A DNA stretch of 64,000 nt. It comes from Pectinatus frisingensis (GTDB lineage Bacteria; Bacillota; Negativicutes; Selenomonadales; Selenomonadaceae). Made by a program: the position numbers and the translations under genes. The stretch spans positions 9,058-73,057 of the forward strand of contig NZ_WIQU01000065.1 of NCBI RefSeq assembly GCF_015732285.1, in the 5' to 3' direction. Shown piece by piece: positions 1 to 9,138 of the stretch (the stretch's first letter is position 1; the number at the start of each line of letters is the position of its first letter). Below the pieces are notes generated by a model, which had not been told where the DNA came from, ran no database searches, and worked only from the letters and a program-made list of their open reading frames with translations.

Positions 1-27
1 TATAAATTCTTTATATACTATTATCAA

Positions 28-75
28 AAACAAATGGACTGTCACACAGAAAAAGTGCACACAGTCCATTTGTTT
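28..75 (-). terminator. Terminator of the mannose-type PTS sugar operon
   Basis: Bases 28-42 and 61-75 are exact inverted repeats of 15 bp. On the minus strand the stem is followed by a run of T residues. It lies 43 bases past the stop codon of the last gene (SDR, stop at 118), so it should end the operon that begins near 6400. Confidence 0.85.
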
Positions 76-117
76 ATATTCCGCTATTTAATAACAATAT
101 ACTTGCAATGATTATGA

Positions 118-894
118 TTAACTCATTAGACTTCCACCAGTAAGATTTATTGCTTGTCCCGTGATATATGATGATTTTTCTCCCGCCAGATAAAATGCCA
201 AATCAGCGACTTCTTGATATTCACAAACCCGTCCCATAGGAATAGTCCCACAAAAATAAGGCATAACCTCTTCTGGTTTCAACTTCCGTTTTTGGGCATA
301 ATCACCTATTTGTCTATCCCACATAGGTGTCTTAACAACACCTGGGCAAATAGCATTTACTCTAATGTTTTGCTTGGCAAACTCCACCGCCACTGATTGT
401 GTTAAACCAATAACACCTGCCTTACTTGCACAATATGCCTGATATCTTGCACCACCTTTTTTGCCCGATTGCGACGAAAAATTAATAATACTACCTCCCC
501 CATTTTTAAGCATTTTGGACACAGCACATTGACATCCTAAATACATTCCCTTTAAATTTACCGCCAGTGTCTTATCCCATATCTCTTCGGTACACTCCAA
601 AAAAGGAATAATAATTGAAATTCCCGCGCAATTTATCCAAACATCGATTTTACCAAATTTATTAATAATTGTATTTCCTGCACCAAATACATCATTTTTA
701 GATGTTATATCTATTTTTTGTTTTAAACATATCCTTCCCATTTTATTTATTTCATCATAACTGTTATTGAGCCCTTCTTCGTTTATGTCTAGTAATGATA
801 CATTAGCCCCTTTTTGTGAAAATGCTTTTGCTATAAAAGCTCCTATACCACTACCAGCACCTGTTATTACCACTGATTTATTTTTTATTGGCAT
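118..894 (-). CDS. SDR family sugar (alcohol) dehydrogenase
   Basis: This 258-residue protein is a classical short-chain dehydrogenase that should oxidise or reduce a sugar, polyol or sugar phosphate with NAD(P) in the cytoplasm. The nucleotide-binding motif TGAGSGIG is at residues 11-18, NCAG at 88-91, the catalytic serine near 140 and YCASK at 154-158. The length is usual for the family. It is the last gene of a PTS operon, behind a zinc-dependent dehydrogenase. The pairing of an SDR with an MDR beside a mannose-family PTS recalls the L-sorbose operon of Klebsiella, where SorD (glucitol-6-phosphate dehydrogenase) is an SDR. A glucitol-6-phosphate-like substrate is therefore possible, but the sequence does not fix it. 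Confidence 0.85.
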   Translation of the reverse strand: MPIKNKSVVITGAGSGIGAFIAKAFSQKGANVSLLDINEEGLNNSYDEINKMGRICLKQKIDITSKNDVFGAGNTIINKFGKIDVWINCAGISIIIPFLECTEEIWDKTLAVNLKGMYLGCQCAVSKMLKNGGGSIINFSSQSGKKGGARYQAYCASKAGVIGLTQSVAVEFAKQNIRVNAICPGVVKTPMWDRQIGDYAQKRKLKPEEVMPYFCGTIPMGRVCEYQEVADLAFYLAGEKSSYITGQAINLTGGSLMS

Positions 895-935
895 ATATAT
901 TCCATCATCCTTTAGGAAATAAATTTTATTTCAAT

Positions 936-1979
936 TCACGAAAAATTTACTACTACTCTGAATTTATCCGCTTTAGCTGCTGATTCAAATGCTTTCTCTA
1001 TCTTTTCTATCGGATATATTTCACTTATGAATGGTTTTAAATCAATTACATGTTCTGATACCATTTGCGCTGCCCGCATAAAATCGCGATCATTGGAATT
1101 AGCTGTTCCCAATATTTGTATTGATTTTCCATGCACCCAATTAGGATCGAACAAAACCGGTTCTGCTGGATGAATAGAACTGTACAAGACAATCTTTCCC
1201 GCATTGCTGACACATCCAAAAGTATCCTGCACCACTGTAGGAATAGGTGTTGTGTCAAAAACCACCTGTGCTTTTATTCCTCCCGTGATATCTTTTACCG
1301 CTTCACTCAAATCGATTTTTGCCGGATTAACTGTACATATTGCACCCAATTTCTTAGCCAATTCTAATCTTGCTTCATTCACATCTGAAACTATTACCGC
1401 GGCTCCTCGTTTTTGACACAATATCGTGTGAATCAATCCCATAATTCCGCAACCAATGATCAATACAAAATCACCCATTTGCACATTTGCTGTTTCTACA
1501 CTATGAATTACGCATGACAGCGGTTCTATGATACAAGCCTCATTTGGAGTTACATTTTTATATTTAAATATACAATCAGGTGATACCAATAAATACTCAC
1601 TTAATCCGCCCATTCCTTTATATGGTAATCCTTCCAAATGAGCACTATGGTCAAAATGCTCACAACTTTGCGAATTCCCCGTTTTACAATAATAACAATT
1701 ACGACACTGCAATGTAGCACCTACAACTACTTTATCACCAACACCCCACTCAATTTTATTGACATTTTCACCAAGTGCCGCAATTTCACCAGCGATTTCA
1801 TGCCCCCCAATAAAAGGAAATTCAACCTTATTTACCCCTGTATAAACTCTTTGCTCCCATGTACATATTGCACAGGAATTGACCTTAACTAAAACTTTAT
1901 TACCACTTACATGCGGAGTTTCGCATTCTTGTAACTCCACTTTTCTAATTCCCGTAAATACCGCTGTTTTCATTACCAT
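936..1979 (-). CDS. Zinc-dependent medium-chain dehydrogenase (polyol/sugar-phosphate type)
   Basis: This 347-residue MDR-family oxidoreductase probably acts on a polyol or sugar phosphate with NAD(P). Catalytic zinc ligands can be placed at Cys39 and His60-Glu61 (GGHE). Four structural-zinc cysteines are at about 92, 95, 98 and 106. A Rossmann motif GCGIMG is near 176-181. The usual C-G-S-D around the catalytic cysteine is C-T-W-E here, so it is not a plain threonine or galactitol-phosphate dehydrogenase. AAAGGAG precedes two possible ATGs, at 1979 and 1973; the second has the better spacing. GatD (galactitol-1-phosphate dehydrogenase) has this length and SorE the same operon role; I cannot choose between them. 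Confidence 0.85.
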   Translation of the reverse strand: MVMKTAVFTGIRKVELQECETPHVSGNKVLVKVNSCAICTWEQRVYTGVNKVEFPFIGGHEIAGEIAALGENVNKIEWGVGDKVVVGATLQCRNCYYCKTGNSQSCEHFDHSAHLEGLPYKGMGGLSEYLLVSPDCIFKYKNVTPNEACIIEPLSCVIHSVETANVQMGDFVLIIGCGIMGLIHTILCQKRGAAVIVSDVNEARLELAKKLGAICTVNPAKIDLSEAVKDITGGIKAQVVFDTTPIPTVVQDTFGCVSNAGKIVLYSSIHPAEPVLFDPNWVHGKSIQILGTANSNDRDFMRAAQMVSEHVIDLKPFISEIYPIEKIEKAFESAAKADKFRVVVNFS

Positions 1980-1988
1980 CTTACTCCT

Positions 1989-2813
1989 TTAACCAACAAT
2001 TCCCGTTACACCCAATATAATTCCTATTATAACTAATATTCCCATAACTGTAGTTGATTTTAACTGTTTATCCTTTAACAGATATAATGTCAGCAAAGTA
2101 ATTCCCAAAGGAATCATGCCTTTAAATAATTTATCCAATATATCTGTTTGCAAAGACAATTGAGCTTGCCCCAAAGGTATATTCATCGTTGACTGTGCTT
2201 TTACATAACTAGCGGTCAATGATCCCAACACAGTCGCCCCCATTATAGAAGCTGCTGCTATAAGTTGTTTCATTTTCCCTCCGCTTAAAATTGCCTGTAC
2301 ACCTTCTTTACCAGTTTTATAACCACGCATGTACATAATATAGGCAATCGTAAGCATTATTATAGCTTCTGTCACTCCAAATACTGCTGCACCAAGCATA
2401 TTTCCTGCTGAAGCAATACCTATACCAACTGCAAGTAATATTGGTTGTAATGTTCCCTGCCACAAAGTATCACCAATTCCAGCAAATGGTCCCATCAGTC
2501 CTGTCTTCACACTATTGATAGCGTCATCTGGAATATCAGCTCCGTTAGCTCTAGCTTCTTCCATAGATAAAACCATGCCGTTTATTATACCGCCAAAATG
2601 TGGTTCTGTATTATAAAATTGCATATGACGTTGCATAAAAGCTTTCTGGGCTTTTTCATCACCAGGATACAATTTCTTAGGCAAATGTGACATAGAAAAC
2701 AAAACACCACTTGCCTGCAAACGTTCATAGTTATAATTGGCATGAGAAAAAAACGTCCATTTCCAAAAAGCACTGAGAACATCCTTTTTACTAAGACTGA
2801 CTTTATTTTCCAT
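1989..2813 (-). CDS. PTS mannose/fructose/sorbose family component IID
   Basis: This 274-residue membrane protein is the IID subunit, which with IIC forms the sugar channel of a mannose-family PTS permease. It begins MENKVSLSKKDVLSAFWKW and carries the IID hallmarks: a cytoplasmic N-terminal part with an RLQASG-type motif, a GLMGPFAGIGDTLWQGT-like core and hydrophobic segments to the C-terminus. I chose the ATG at 2813 because AAGGGAG lies about 11 bases upstream and because an upstream in-frame ATG would make the gene overlap IIC. It is the fourth PTS gene of the operon. The sugar cannot be read from this subunit. Confidence 0.92.
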   Translation of the reverse strand: MENKVSLSKKDVLSAFWKWTFFSHANYNYERLQASGVLFSMSHLPKKLYPGDEKAQKAFMQRHMQFYNTEPHFGGIINGMVLSMEEARANGADIPDDAINSVKTGLMGPFAGIGDTLWQGTLQPILLAVGIGIASAGNMLGAAVFGVTEAIIMLTIAYIMYMRGYKTGKEGVQAILSGGKMKQLIAAASIMGATVLGSLTASYVKAQSTMNIPLGQAQLSLQTDILDKLFKGMIPLGITLLTLYLLKDKQLKSTTVMGILVIIGIILGVTGIVG

Positions 2814-2835
2814 ATTAATATTTTCTCCCTTATTA

Positions 2836-3615
2836 TTAAAAGTCATCATCAGCTGCAGATACTGTGGCAGCATTTGCTGTTAATCCTGTGTATAAATAAG
2901 CAACTATCCCAGCAATAATGGCAACAGGCATAGTTGTAAGTCCTAAATATACTGTAACCACAAATCCTAAAATAAACCATAAAAGAATACCTGGTTTACT
3001 TATAGCCCGTAAATTCATCGCAATACCAATAGCAGGAAGAATTCCACCTATTACTTCAAGTACTTTGAGAGGTGTTCCATCTAGTGTTGCAATAATATTC
3101 GACACTACACCAGCACCATAATAACAACCAAGTGCAACAGGAATTACCCCTATTATAAAAGCTATTATCTGTGGAGGTACGACGTGCAAAAAACAAGCTT
3201 TTTTCATATCTCCATTCAGTGCGCATTTATCAATCATATGAACAAAAAATACATCTACAGTCATATGCACCACCCAAATTATCGTGCCCAATAAACCTAA
3301 TGGAACAGCTATAGTTATTGCAACAGCAGGACTTACTCCTGCTGCCAATGCCAATGCAGTTCCTAAAGTTCCGGCCAACCCAGGATCAGTTGGTGGAGCA
3401 CCACCTGCTGAAATATAAGCAATAAATGGTAAATTTATTGCTGCACCAATTATTGCTCCTGCCAATGGATCACCTAAAATTATTCCAACAATAAGCCCTG
3501 AAACAAGTGGTTTTTGTATAATAGTGCTTCCCATGCACGTCAACCAAGGTGTCCCATTAATACCCAAATAATAAACTATACCAATCAAAAATGCCTGTAA
3601 TACAGAAATTTCCAT
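2836..3615 (-). CDS. PTS mannose/fructose/sorbose family component IIC
   Basis: This 259-residue integral membrane protein is the IIC subunit that carries the sugar across the membrane in partnership with IID. It is almost wholly hydrophobic, and glycine-rich stretches such as GDPLAGAIIGAAINLPF and GGAPPTDPGLAG are typical of IIC. The start at 3615 (MEISVLQAFLIGIVYYLG) follows AAAGGAG and gives the usual family length; an upstream in-frame ATG would overlap the IIB gene. The stop is 22 bases from the IID start, consistent with co-transcription. Confidence 0.92.
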   Translation of the reverse strand: MEISVLQAFLIGIVYYLGINGTPWLTCMGSTIIQKPLVSGLIVGIILGDPLAGAIIGAAINLPFIAYISAGGAPPTDPGLAGTLGTALALAAGVSPAVAITIAVPLGLLGTIIWVVHMTVDVFFVHMIDKCALNGDMKKACFLHVVPPQIIAFIIGVIPVALGCYYGAGVVSNIIATLDGTPLKVLEVIGGILPAIGIAMNLRAISKPGILLWFILGFVVTVYLGLTTMPVAIIAGIVAYLYTGLTANAATVSAADDDF

Positions 3616-3649
3616 ATTAACTTCTCTCCTTTTAATAAAAATTTGAAAT

Positions 3650-4126
3650 TTACAAATATTTTGCGACATTAATTTTTTTATCTTCAGCAATAATCTGTAT
3701 TTCTAATTTGCAGCCACTATCCAGTATTTTTTTAAATATCTCACGCTCCTCATCTGATGCTGATATATTTTTATAAAATTGATGCCTATTTATATTAGCT
3801 CCCATACCACCTATATTTATACAATCAAATTTAATTCCTTTTTCAATCAACTTCGATACTGTCTTTGGAAATTTAACCAGAATAATAACGTTATCCCCAT
3901 CCTTGAATCCTTTTATTAATCGTTCAGCCGCCCTATCAACTGAAAAAACACCCAATCCAATATTCCCTGGCACTGCATTTTTTAAAATATTTTTCATAAA
4001 TGGATCTGCTGCCACTTCATCATCAATTACCATTATTTTGGTTGCTTGGGTAAAATTGAGCCACGATGTCATAACTTGTCCATGAATAAGTCGATCATCT
4101 ATTCTGATCAATACCACATTTTTCAC
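3650..4126 (-). CDS. PTS mannose/fructose/sorbose family component IIB
   Basis: This 158-residue soluble protein passes phosphate from IIA to the incoming sugar. The phosphorylated histidine is His15, within DDRLIHGQV, which is diagnostic for mannose-family IIB. The length matches stand-alone IIB proteins, so IIA and IIB are not fused here, unlike E. coli ManX. It lies 12 bases downstream of the IIA gene and 34 bases upstream of the IIC start, inside a single minus-strand operon. Confidence 0.93.
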   Translation of the reverse strand: MKNVVLIRIDDRLIHGQVMTSWLNFTQATKIMVIDDEVAADPFMKNILKNAVPGNIGLGVFSVDRAAERLIKGFKDGDNVIILVKFPKTVSKLIEKGIKFDCINIGGMGANINRHQFYKNISASDEEREIFKKILDSGCKLEIQIIAEDKKINVAKYL

Positions 4127-4138
4127 TATAAACTCCCC

Positions 4139-4567
4139 CTAAAAATCATTTTTAATATCTTCCTGCATATCAGAAAATACATTATTTAATGAAATCAATG
4201 CATCTTTCCCAACTAAAAGACAATCTTTAAAAAGTTCCTCCAGCCTTATATCTGATTTTCTCGATAATACAGCATGACATACCATAGGCATATTAACACC
4301 GGCAATAGCTTTAAAATTATTATCTTTCAACAGTTTCAAAATTACATTAGATGGTGAACCTCCTAAGATATCCACAAACACTAAAACACCCTTATCACAA
4401 TTAAGATTATTTATCGTTTCCAAAATCTTATCAGTAAATTTCTCCATGCTGTCTCCGTAATAAAGCCCTACCGTTTGAAATTGTTCTTGCTTGCCGGCAA
4501 TCAATTCAACAGCACTTTTTAATCCGTCGGCAAAACCACCATGCGTTACCAATAAAATACCAATCAA
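4139..4567 (-). CDS. PTS mannose-family component IIA
   Basis: This 142-residue protein accepts phosphate from HPr and passes it to IIB. The active-site histidine is His9 in VTHGGFADG. Mannose-type IIA features continue through VFVDILGGSPSNV, the subunit-contact region. The start codon is TTG at 4567, chosen because GGGAGG lies 8 bases upstream and no ATG fits. It is the first of the four PTS genes, just behind the PfkB kinase gene. Confidence 0.92.
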   Translation of the reverse strand: MIGILLVTHGGFADGLKSAVELIAGKQEQFQTVGLYYGDSMEKFTDKILETINNLNCDKGVLVFVDILGGSPSNVILKLLKDNNFKAIAGVNMPMVCHAVLSRKSDIRLEELFKDCLLVGKDALISLNNVFSDMQEDIKNDF

Positions 4568-4592
4568 TTATATGACCTCCCTTTCAAATTAT

Positions 4593-5507
4593 TTACAATT
4601 TTATCACATTTATATTATTTATATATTTTTCCACATTAGAAAAATCTCCTAAAGCATTACTTTCAGCAACATTAGCACCTGTCGCCGCAGATTTCTTCAA
4701 TGCCAGTTCGACTTCACCCCCCTGCAAAAATTCACTCAAGAATGCTGCCAAAGCCGAATCACCCGCACAGGCAGAACTGAGTAATTTTATTTTTTGTGCT
4801 GTTGAATAATATATTTGGCTTCCATCTGTAAAATAGGCTCCTTTGTCTCCCATCGTAAGCAAAATATTCTGCGCCCCTTGGGCAATAAGATTCTGCAATG
4901 CGACAATGATTTTTTTATTCGTGTCAAGTTCATAACCAAAGATTTCCTTGACTTCATCATCATTCGGTTTTATTAGAAAAGGTCTGTATTTCAGCAAATC
5001 TTTCATCTTAGGAGAGCTTATATCTAATATCAGTCTTATTTCTTTTTCTCGACATATTTGAGCTATTTGTTCATAATATACATCTTTTATCCCAGGTGGC
5101 AGGCTGCCGCTTATCAACAGGTATTCACAATCACAAAGATTTTTTATCTCATTTAACATCTCCATCTGCTTCGTCGGTTTAATAAACGGCCCTTTATTGA
5201 CAAATTTATACTCATCAGTTCCGTCATTTAAAAAAACATTTATTCTTGTAATATCATCAATCCATACCGGATTTACTGCAATACCGATATTTTCTAATGC
5301 ATCCACAATATATCTGCCGCTGAATCCACCGAAAAATCCCATGACAATTGATTTATAATTAAAATGTTTTAATACAATCGATACATTCACCCCTTTGCCA
5401 TTTGGAGTATATACTGGGTTCCATGTTCTATTTACATAATTCTTCTTAATATTTTCTCCTGTCATGTTGAAGTCAATAGCAGGGTTCATCGTCAAGGTAT
5501 AAATCAT
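4593..5507 (-). CDS. PfkB-family 1-phosphofructokinase / tagatose-6-phosphate kinase
   Basis: This 304-residue kinase should phosphorylate a ketose phosphate to a ketose bisphosphate, feeding the aldolase encoded just upstream. PfkB features include the substrate-side motif NGKGVNVS at 36-43 and the ATP-site motif ACAGDSALAAF, with catalytic base Asp250. The family holds FruK (fructose-1-phosphate) and LacC (tagatose-6-phosphate) kinases of the same length. Mannose-type PTS systems usually deliver 6-phosphates, or 1-phosphates for sorbose, so the substrate is open. GGAG precedes the ATG. The gene lies 17 bases past the aldolase stop. Confidence 0.88.
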   Translation of the reverse strand: MIYTLTMNPAIDFNMTGENIKKNYVNRTWNPVYTPNGKGVNVSIVLKHFNYKSIVMGFFGGFSGRYIVDALENIGIAVNPVWIDDITRINVFLNDGTDEYKFVNKGPFIKPTKQMEMLNEIKNLCDCEYLLISGSLPPGIKDVYYEQIAQICREKEIRLILDISSPKMKDLLKYRPFLIKPNDDEVKEIFGYELDTNKKIIVALQNLIAQGAQNILLTMGDKGAYFTDGSQIYYSTAQKIKLLSSACAGDSALAAFLSEFLQGGEVELALKKSAATGANVAESNALGDFSNVEKYINNINVIKL

Positions 5508-5524
5508 TCATCATTCTCCTTAAA

Positions 5525-6454
<930 letters not shown>

Positions 6455-6502
6455 AACGAAAAAAACGTTATATTAATTACAGCATAAGTAATTAATATAA
6501 CG
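6455..6502 (-). terminator. Terminator of the rpiR-family gene
   Basis: Bases 6466-6480 and 6488-6502 form a perfect 15-bp stem with a 7-base loop. On the minus strand a T-rich run follows (6455-6465). It separates the regulator gene (stop at 6523) from the sugar operon downstream. Confidence 0.85.
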
Positions 6503-6522
6503 CCTATAACACTTTTCTTTTT

Positions 6523-7278
6523 TTATACTTTATCATTATTTTTTTCTACTAAATAATCAATTATTATACGTGAAATCATCGACAATGGAATACGCGAGGT
6601 AACATCAAATTCTTTAATGGCAATTTTCTTATGATAATATCCCAGCAGGTAATGTGATGCATATTTTAGCAGTGGACTACTGGAGGCACAAGTTATAACC
6701 ACCAGATTTACCTTGTTCAAATAACAATTTTCTGCCACTTTTATAAGTTCCCGGGTTTCTCCCTTTAACGAAAATAATATAACCAGCTGATTATTGGAAC
6801 GTTGGCTTAATTTAACCATAATCGTAGGATCCTCTGTAGCCAAAACATTATATCCCAGCAATTGCAGCCGCAAAGCAAATTCACGCACTACCTGTTCTGT
6901 AGGTCCTCTGCCAAAAACATAAATTTGTTTATCAACAGCTCCTGTTATTTCATTTACCACATCCAATACGTCTTTTAATGATATCCTTTGTAAAACTTCA
7001 TTTGCCTCTACTAATGTTTTTTTCATTATTTCATTTATACTTATTAAATCTTTGTTGTCTTTTGGCAAATTCAGTTTATATCGCAATTCGTTGAATCCAT
7101 TTATACCACATTTTCTGATAGCCCTGGAAACAGTTGCCGGTGAAGTAAAAGTCTCAAATGCAATGTCCACAATCGACATATTGGACAATTCTTTTTCATT
7201 GTCATTTATGTATTGAATAATAGAGACTTCAGTTTTTGACAGTGTTTCCATTATATGCCTGTCAATATTTATCAACAT
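6523..7278 (-). CDS. MurR/RpiR family transcriptional regulator
   Basis: This 251-residue regulator has an N-terminal helix-turn-helix of the RpiR type (about 1-75, including DIAFETFTSPATVSRAIRKCG) and a C-terminal SIS sugar-phosphate-binding domain (about 115-235, with YVFGRGPTEQVVREFALRLQ). Such proteins switch sugar operons in response to a phosphosugar. The ATG at 7278 is preferred over 7293 because the GGGAGAG site overlaps the first ATG and sits 6 bases before the second. It is transcribed in the same direction as the sugar operon but is separated from it by a terminator. It probably controls that operon. Confidence 0.88.
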   Translation of the reverse strand: MLINIDRHIMETLSKTEVSIIQYINDNEKELSNMSIVDIAFETFTSPATVSRAIRKCGINGFNELRYKLNLPKDNKDLISINEIMKKTLVEANEVLQRISLKDVLDVVNEITGAVDKQIYVFGRGPTEQVVREFALRLQLLGYNVLATEDPTIMVKLSQRSNNQLVILFSLKGETRELIKVAENCYLNKVNLVVITCASSSPLLKYASHYLLGYYHKKIAIKEFDVTSRIPLSMISRIIIDYLVEKNNDKV

Positions 7279-7431
7279 ATAAAGCTCTCCCATATTTATT
7301 TAATTAATTTTACTATATTATAAATGGTTAACTTATTCAATGCATATTTTCCTTTGATATAAACCTCGCTGCTATTTTCTGATTTTTCTATCCTAAAATT
7401 TATCAACTGTATATCCTCATTATGTTGTTTT

Positions 7432-7461
7432 TTGATTTTTTATTGCTTATTATGTTATAAT
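7432..7461 (+). promoter_or_regulatory. Promoter of the HAD phosphatase gene
   Basis: TTGATT at 7432-7437 and TATAAT at 7456-7461 are 18 bases apart. A TG one base before the -10 box makes it an extended -10 promoter. The start codon is 36 bases further on, behind a strong GAGGAGGAAGG site. Confidence 0.65.
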
Positions 7462-7497
7462 ATACAATATATTCACAATATTTAGAGGAGGAAGGAA

Positions 7498-8583
7498 ATG
7501 AAAAATTTGAGAAAACTGTGTTCTTTTATCATTGCACTTACAATGACAATTGGTATCACAGTTTACACACAAGCAGCATCCAGAGAAGAACTGTCTAGTA
7601 TTCATGTCTCCCAAGCAGGTGATTTCAAATATTGGACGGATAATTCCCCTGCCAAGCAGATACTAGTCAATTATATCAAAGACATTACCAACAAGAAAAG
7701 TCCTGATTTCGTCCCTGTGCAAGATCGTATCGCAGTTTTTGACCTGGACGGTACATTAATTTGTGAAACGACCCCATCTTATTTTGAATGGATGATGTAT
7801 CTGCATCGTGTTCTGGATGATCCCACATATACACCACCAGCAGATGTTCGTACTGAAGCTCTCGCAGTTAAAAACGCTATCAAAGACGGTCATATGCCGC
7901 CGGAAATGGAACGGGATGAAGCTATTTCTCAAGCGAAAGCGTTTTCCAATATGACTTTCCCTGAATATACCAAATACGTCCGTGATTTTATGCAGACTCC
8001 TGCAGAAGGAATGATTAATCTTAAACGCGGTGAATCATTCTATATGCCAATGGTTGAAGTAGTCTCCTACTTACAATCAAACGACTTTACTGTCTATATC
8101 GTATCTGGTACTGACAGACCTGCTTTGCGTGTACTTGTTGACGGAGTTTTAAAAATTACTCCCAACAACATCATCGGTACCGATACCGCTATCCTAGCTT
8201 CTCATCAAAATGGCAAAGACGGTCTCGATTATGTCTATTCTAAGGATGATCAATTAGTTCGCGGTGATTTCATACTTAAAAATGTTAAAATGAACAAGGT
8301 TTCTAATATTGCCAGAGAAATAGGCAAACAGCCAATATTAGCCTTCGGCAACAGCAGCGGTGATTTTAGTATGTACCAGTACACTATCACAAATAACAAA
8401 TACAAGAGCGCTGCTTTTACTTTACTTTGTGATGATACCAGCCGCGAATTTGGCAATCAACAGAAAGCTGATGCTATGGCTAAAAGTGCTAAGGATAATG
8501 GCTGGACAGTAATTTCAATGAAGAATGATTTTAAAACTATTTATGGCCCGGGTGTAAAAAAGGCTGTCATAACAAATAAATAA
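7498..8583 (+). CDS. Secreted HAD-family phosphatase
   Basis: This 361-residue protein has a signal peptide (basic start, hydrophobic stretch about 9-22, likely cleavage after TQAA near 27), so it should act outside the cytoplasmic membrane. The HAD catalytic motif DLDGT is at 82-86 (nucleophile Asp82, acid/base Asp84). Motif II is in YIVSGTD, and GNSSGD near the C-terminus supplies the metal-binding acid. The layout, with a large insert between motifs I and II, is phosphoserine-phosphatase-like. The substrate is unknown; phosphate scavenging from organic phosphates is a reasonable guess. It is monocistronic with its own promoter and terminator. Confidence 0.85.
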   Translation: MKNLRKLCSFIIALTMTIGITVYTQAASREELSSIHVSQAGDFKYWTDNSPAKQILVNYIKDITNKKSPDFVPVQDRIAVFDLDGTLICETTPSYFEWMMYLHRVLDDPTYTPPADVRTEALAVKNAIKDGHMPPEMERDEAISQAKAFSNMTFPEYTKYVRDFMQTPAEGMINLKRGESFYMPMVEVVSYLQSNDFTVYIVSGTDRPALRVLVDGVLKITPNNIIGTDTAILASHQNGKDGLDYVYSKDDQLVRGDFILKNVKMNKVSNIAREIGKQPILAFGNSSGDFSMYQYTITNNKYKSAAFTLLCDDTSREFGNQQKADAMAKSAKDNGWTVISMKNDFKTIYGPGVKKAVITNK

Positions 8584-8618
8584 TTTCTTACTGACTGCGA
8601 TTTAACGAAAACTATTAA

Positions 8619-8659
8619 TAAAAATCGACCTTCTATAATTATTTAGAAAGTCGATTTTT
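8619..8659. terminator. Bidirectional terminator between HAD and merR genes
   Basis: AAAAATCGAC and GTCGATTTTT form the outer stem, with further pairing inside (TTCT/AGAA). A-rich and T-rich flanks on both sides let it serve the plus-strand HAD gene and the minus-strand MerR gene. Confidence 0.8.
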
Positions 8660-8662
8660 ATT

Positions 8663-9037
8663 TTAGTCATTATTTATACTTTTCTTCTGCCTTGCGTACA
8701 TTTTTAACTTGTTTTCCACTTGTGATAATTGTCCATTCATCTTGACAATTTTTTCAAGAATTTTTTGTTTATGTTCCCGCAGTAAACATTCCCGTTTATC
8801 AATTGTTGTTTCCCCAGCCATACTCCATTCAATAAAATGCCGAATATCTTTTATCGGCATCCCTGTATCCTTTAGACAGCAAATCATCCCCAGATAAAGT
8901 AATCCATCTTCATCGAAAATTCTTTGTCCATTTTTATCACGTTTTAAAAAACTAAGTAATTTTTCTTTATCATAATAGCGGATTGTATATATTGATAATC
9001 CCGTACGTCTTGCTGCTTCGCCTATTTTAAAATACAT
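8663..9037 (-). CDS. MerR family transcriptional regulator
   Basis: This 124-residue protein has the MerR winged-helix start (MYFKIGEAARRTGLSIYTIR, then YYDKEKLL) and a C-terminal coiled-coil (about 80-118). Only two cysteines occur, in MICCLKD, so it is not a typical CueR or ZntR metal sensor. It fits the AdhR/BltR branch, which often controls a neighbouring oxidoreductase. It is divergent from the SDR gene at 9139. No ribosome site sits at normal distance: the nearest, GGAGG, is about 14 bases from the ATG and lies inside the operator, so repressor or activator binding and expression of merR may be linked. Confidence 0.87.
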   Translation of the reverse strand: MYFKIGEAARRTGLSIYTIRYYDKEKLLSFLKRDKNGQRIFDEDGLLYLGMICCLKDTGMPIKDIRHFIEWSMAGETTIDKRECLLREHKQKILEKIVKMNGQLSQVENKLKMYARQKKSINND

Positions 9038-9047
9038 ACTTTTTCAC

Positions 9048-9078
9048 TTGACCTCCAGTCAACTCCAGGTAGTAGTAT
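9048..9078 (+). promoter_or_regulatory. MerR-type promoter with 19-bp spacer and dyad operator
   Basis: TTGACC at 9048-9053 and TAGTAT at 9073-9078 are separated by exactly 19 bases, the long spacer typical of MerR-activated promoters. The spacer carries an imperfect dyad, CCTCCAGT...ACTCCAGG, as expected of a MerR operator. It should drive the SDR gene at 9139 and be bound by the MerR protein encoded divergently, whose start codon is 11 bases away. Confidence 0.75.
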
Positions 9079-9138
9079 TGAATCAGGAAGTTTATAATAT
9101 TTCCAAAATAATTATTACACCAACAGGAGATGATGTAA

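Noticed and set aside
1131-1416. Plus-strand open frames inside the MDR dehydrogenase gene
   Set aside because: They are antisense to a gene with clear motifs, have no ribosome site and no recognisable protein features.
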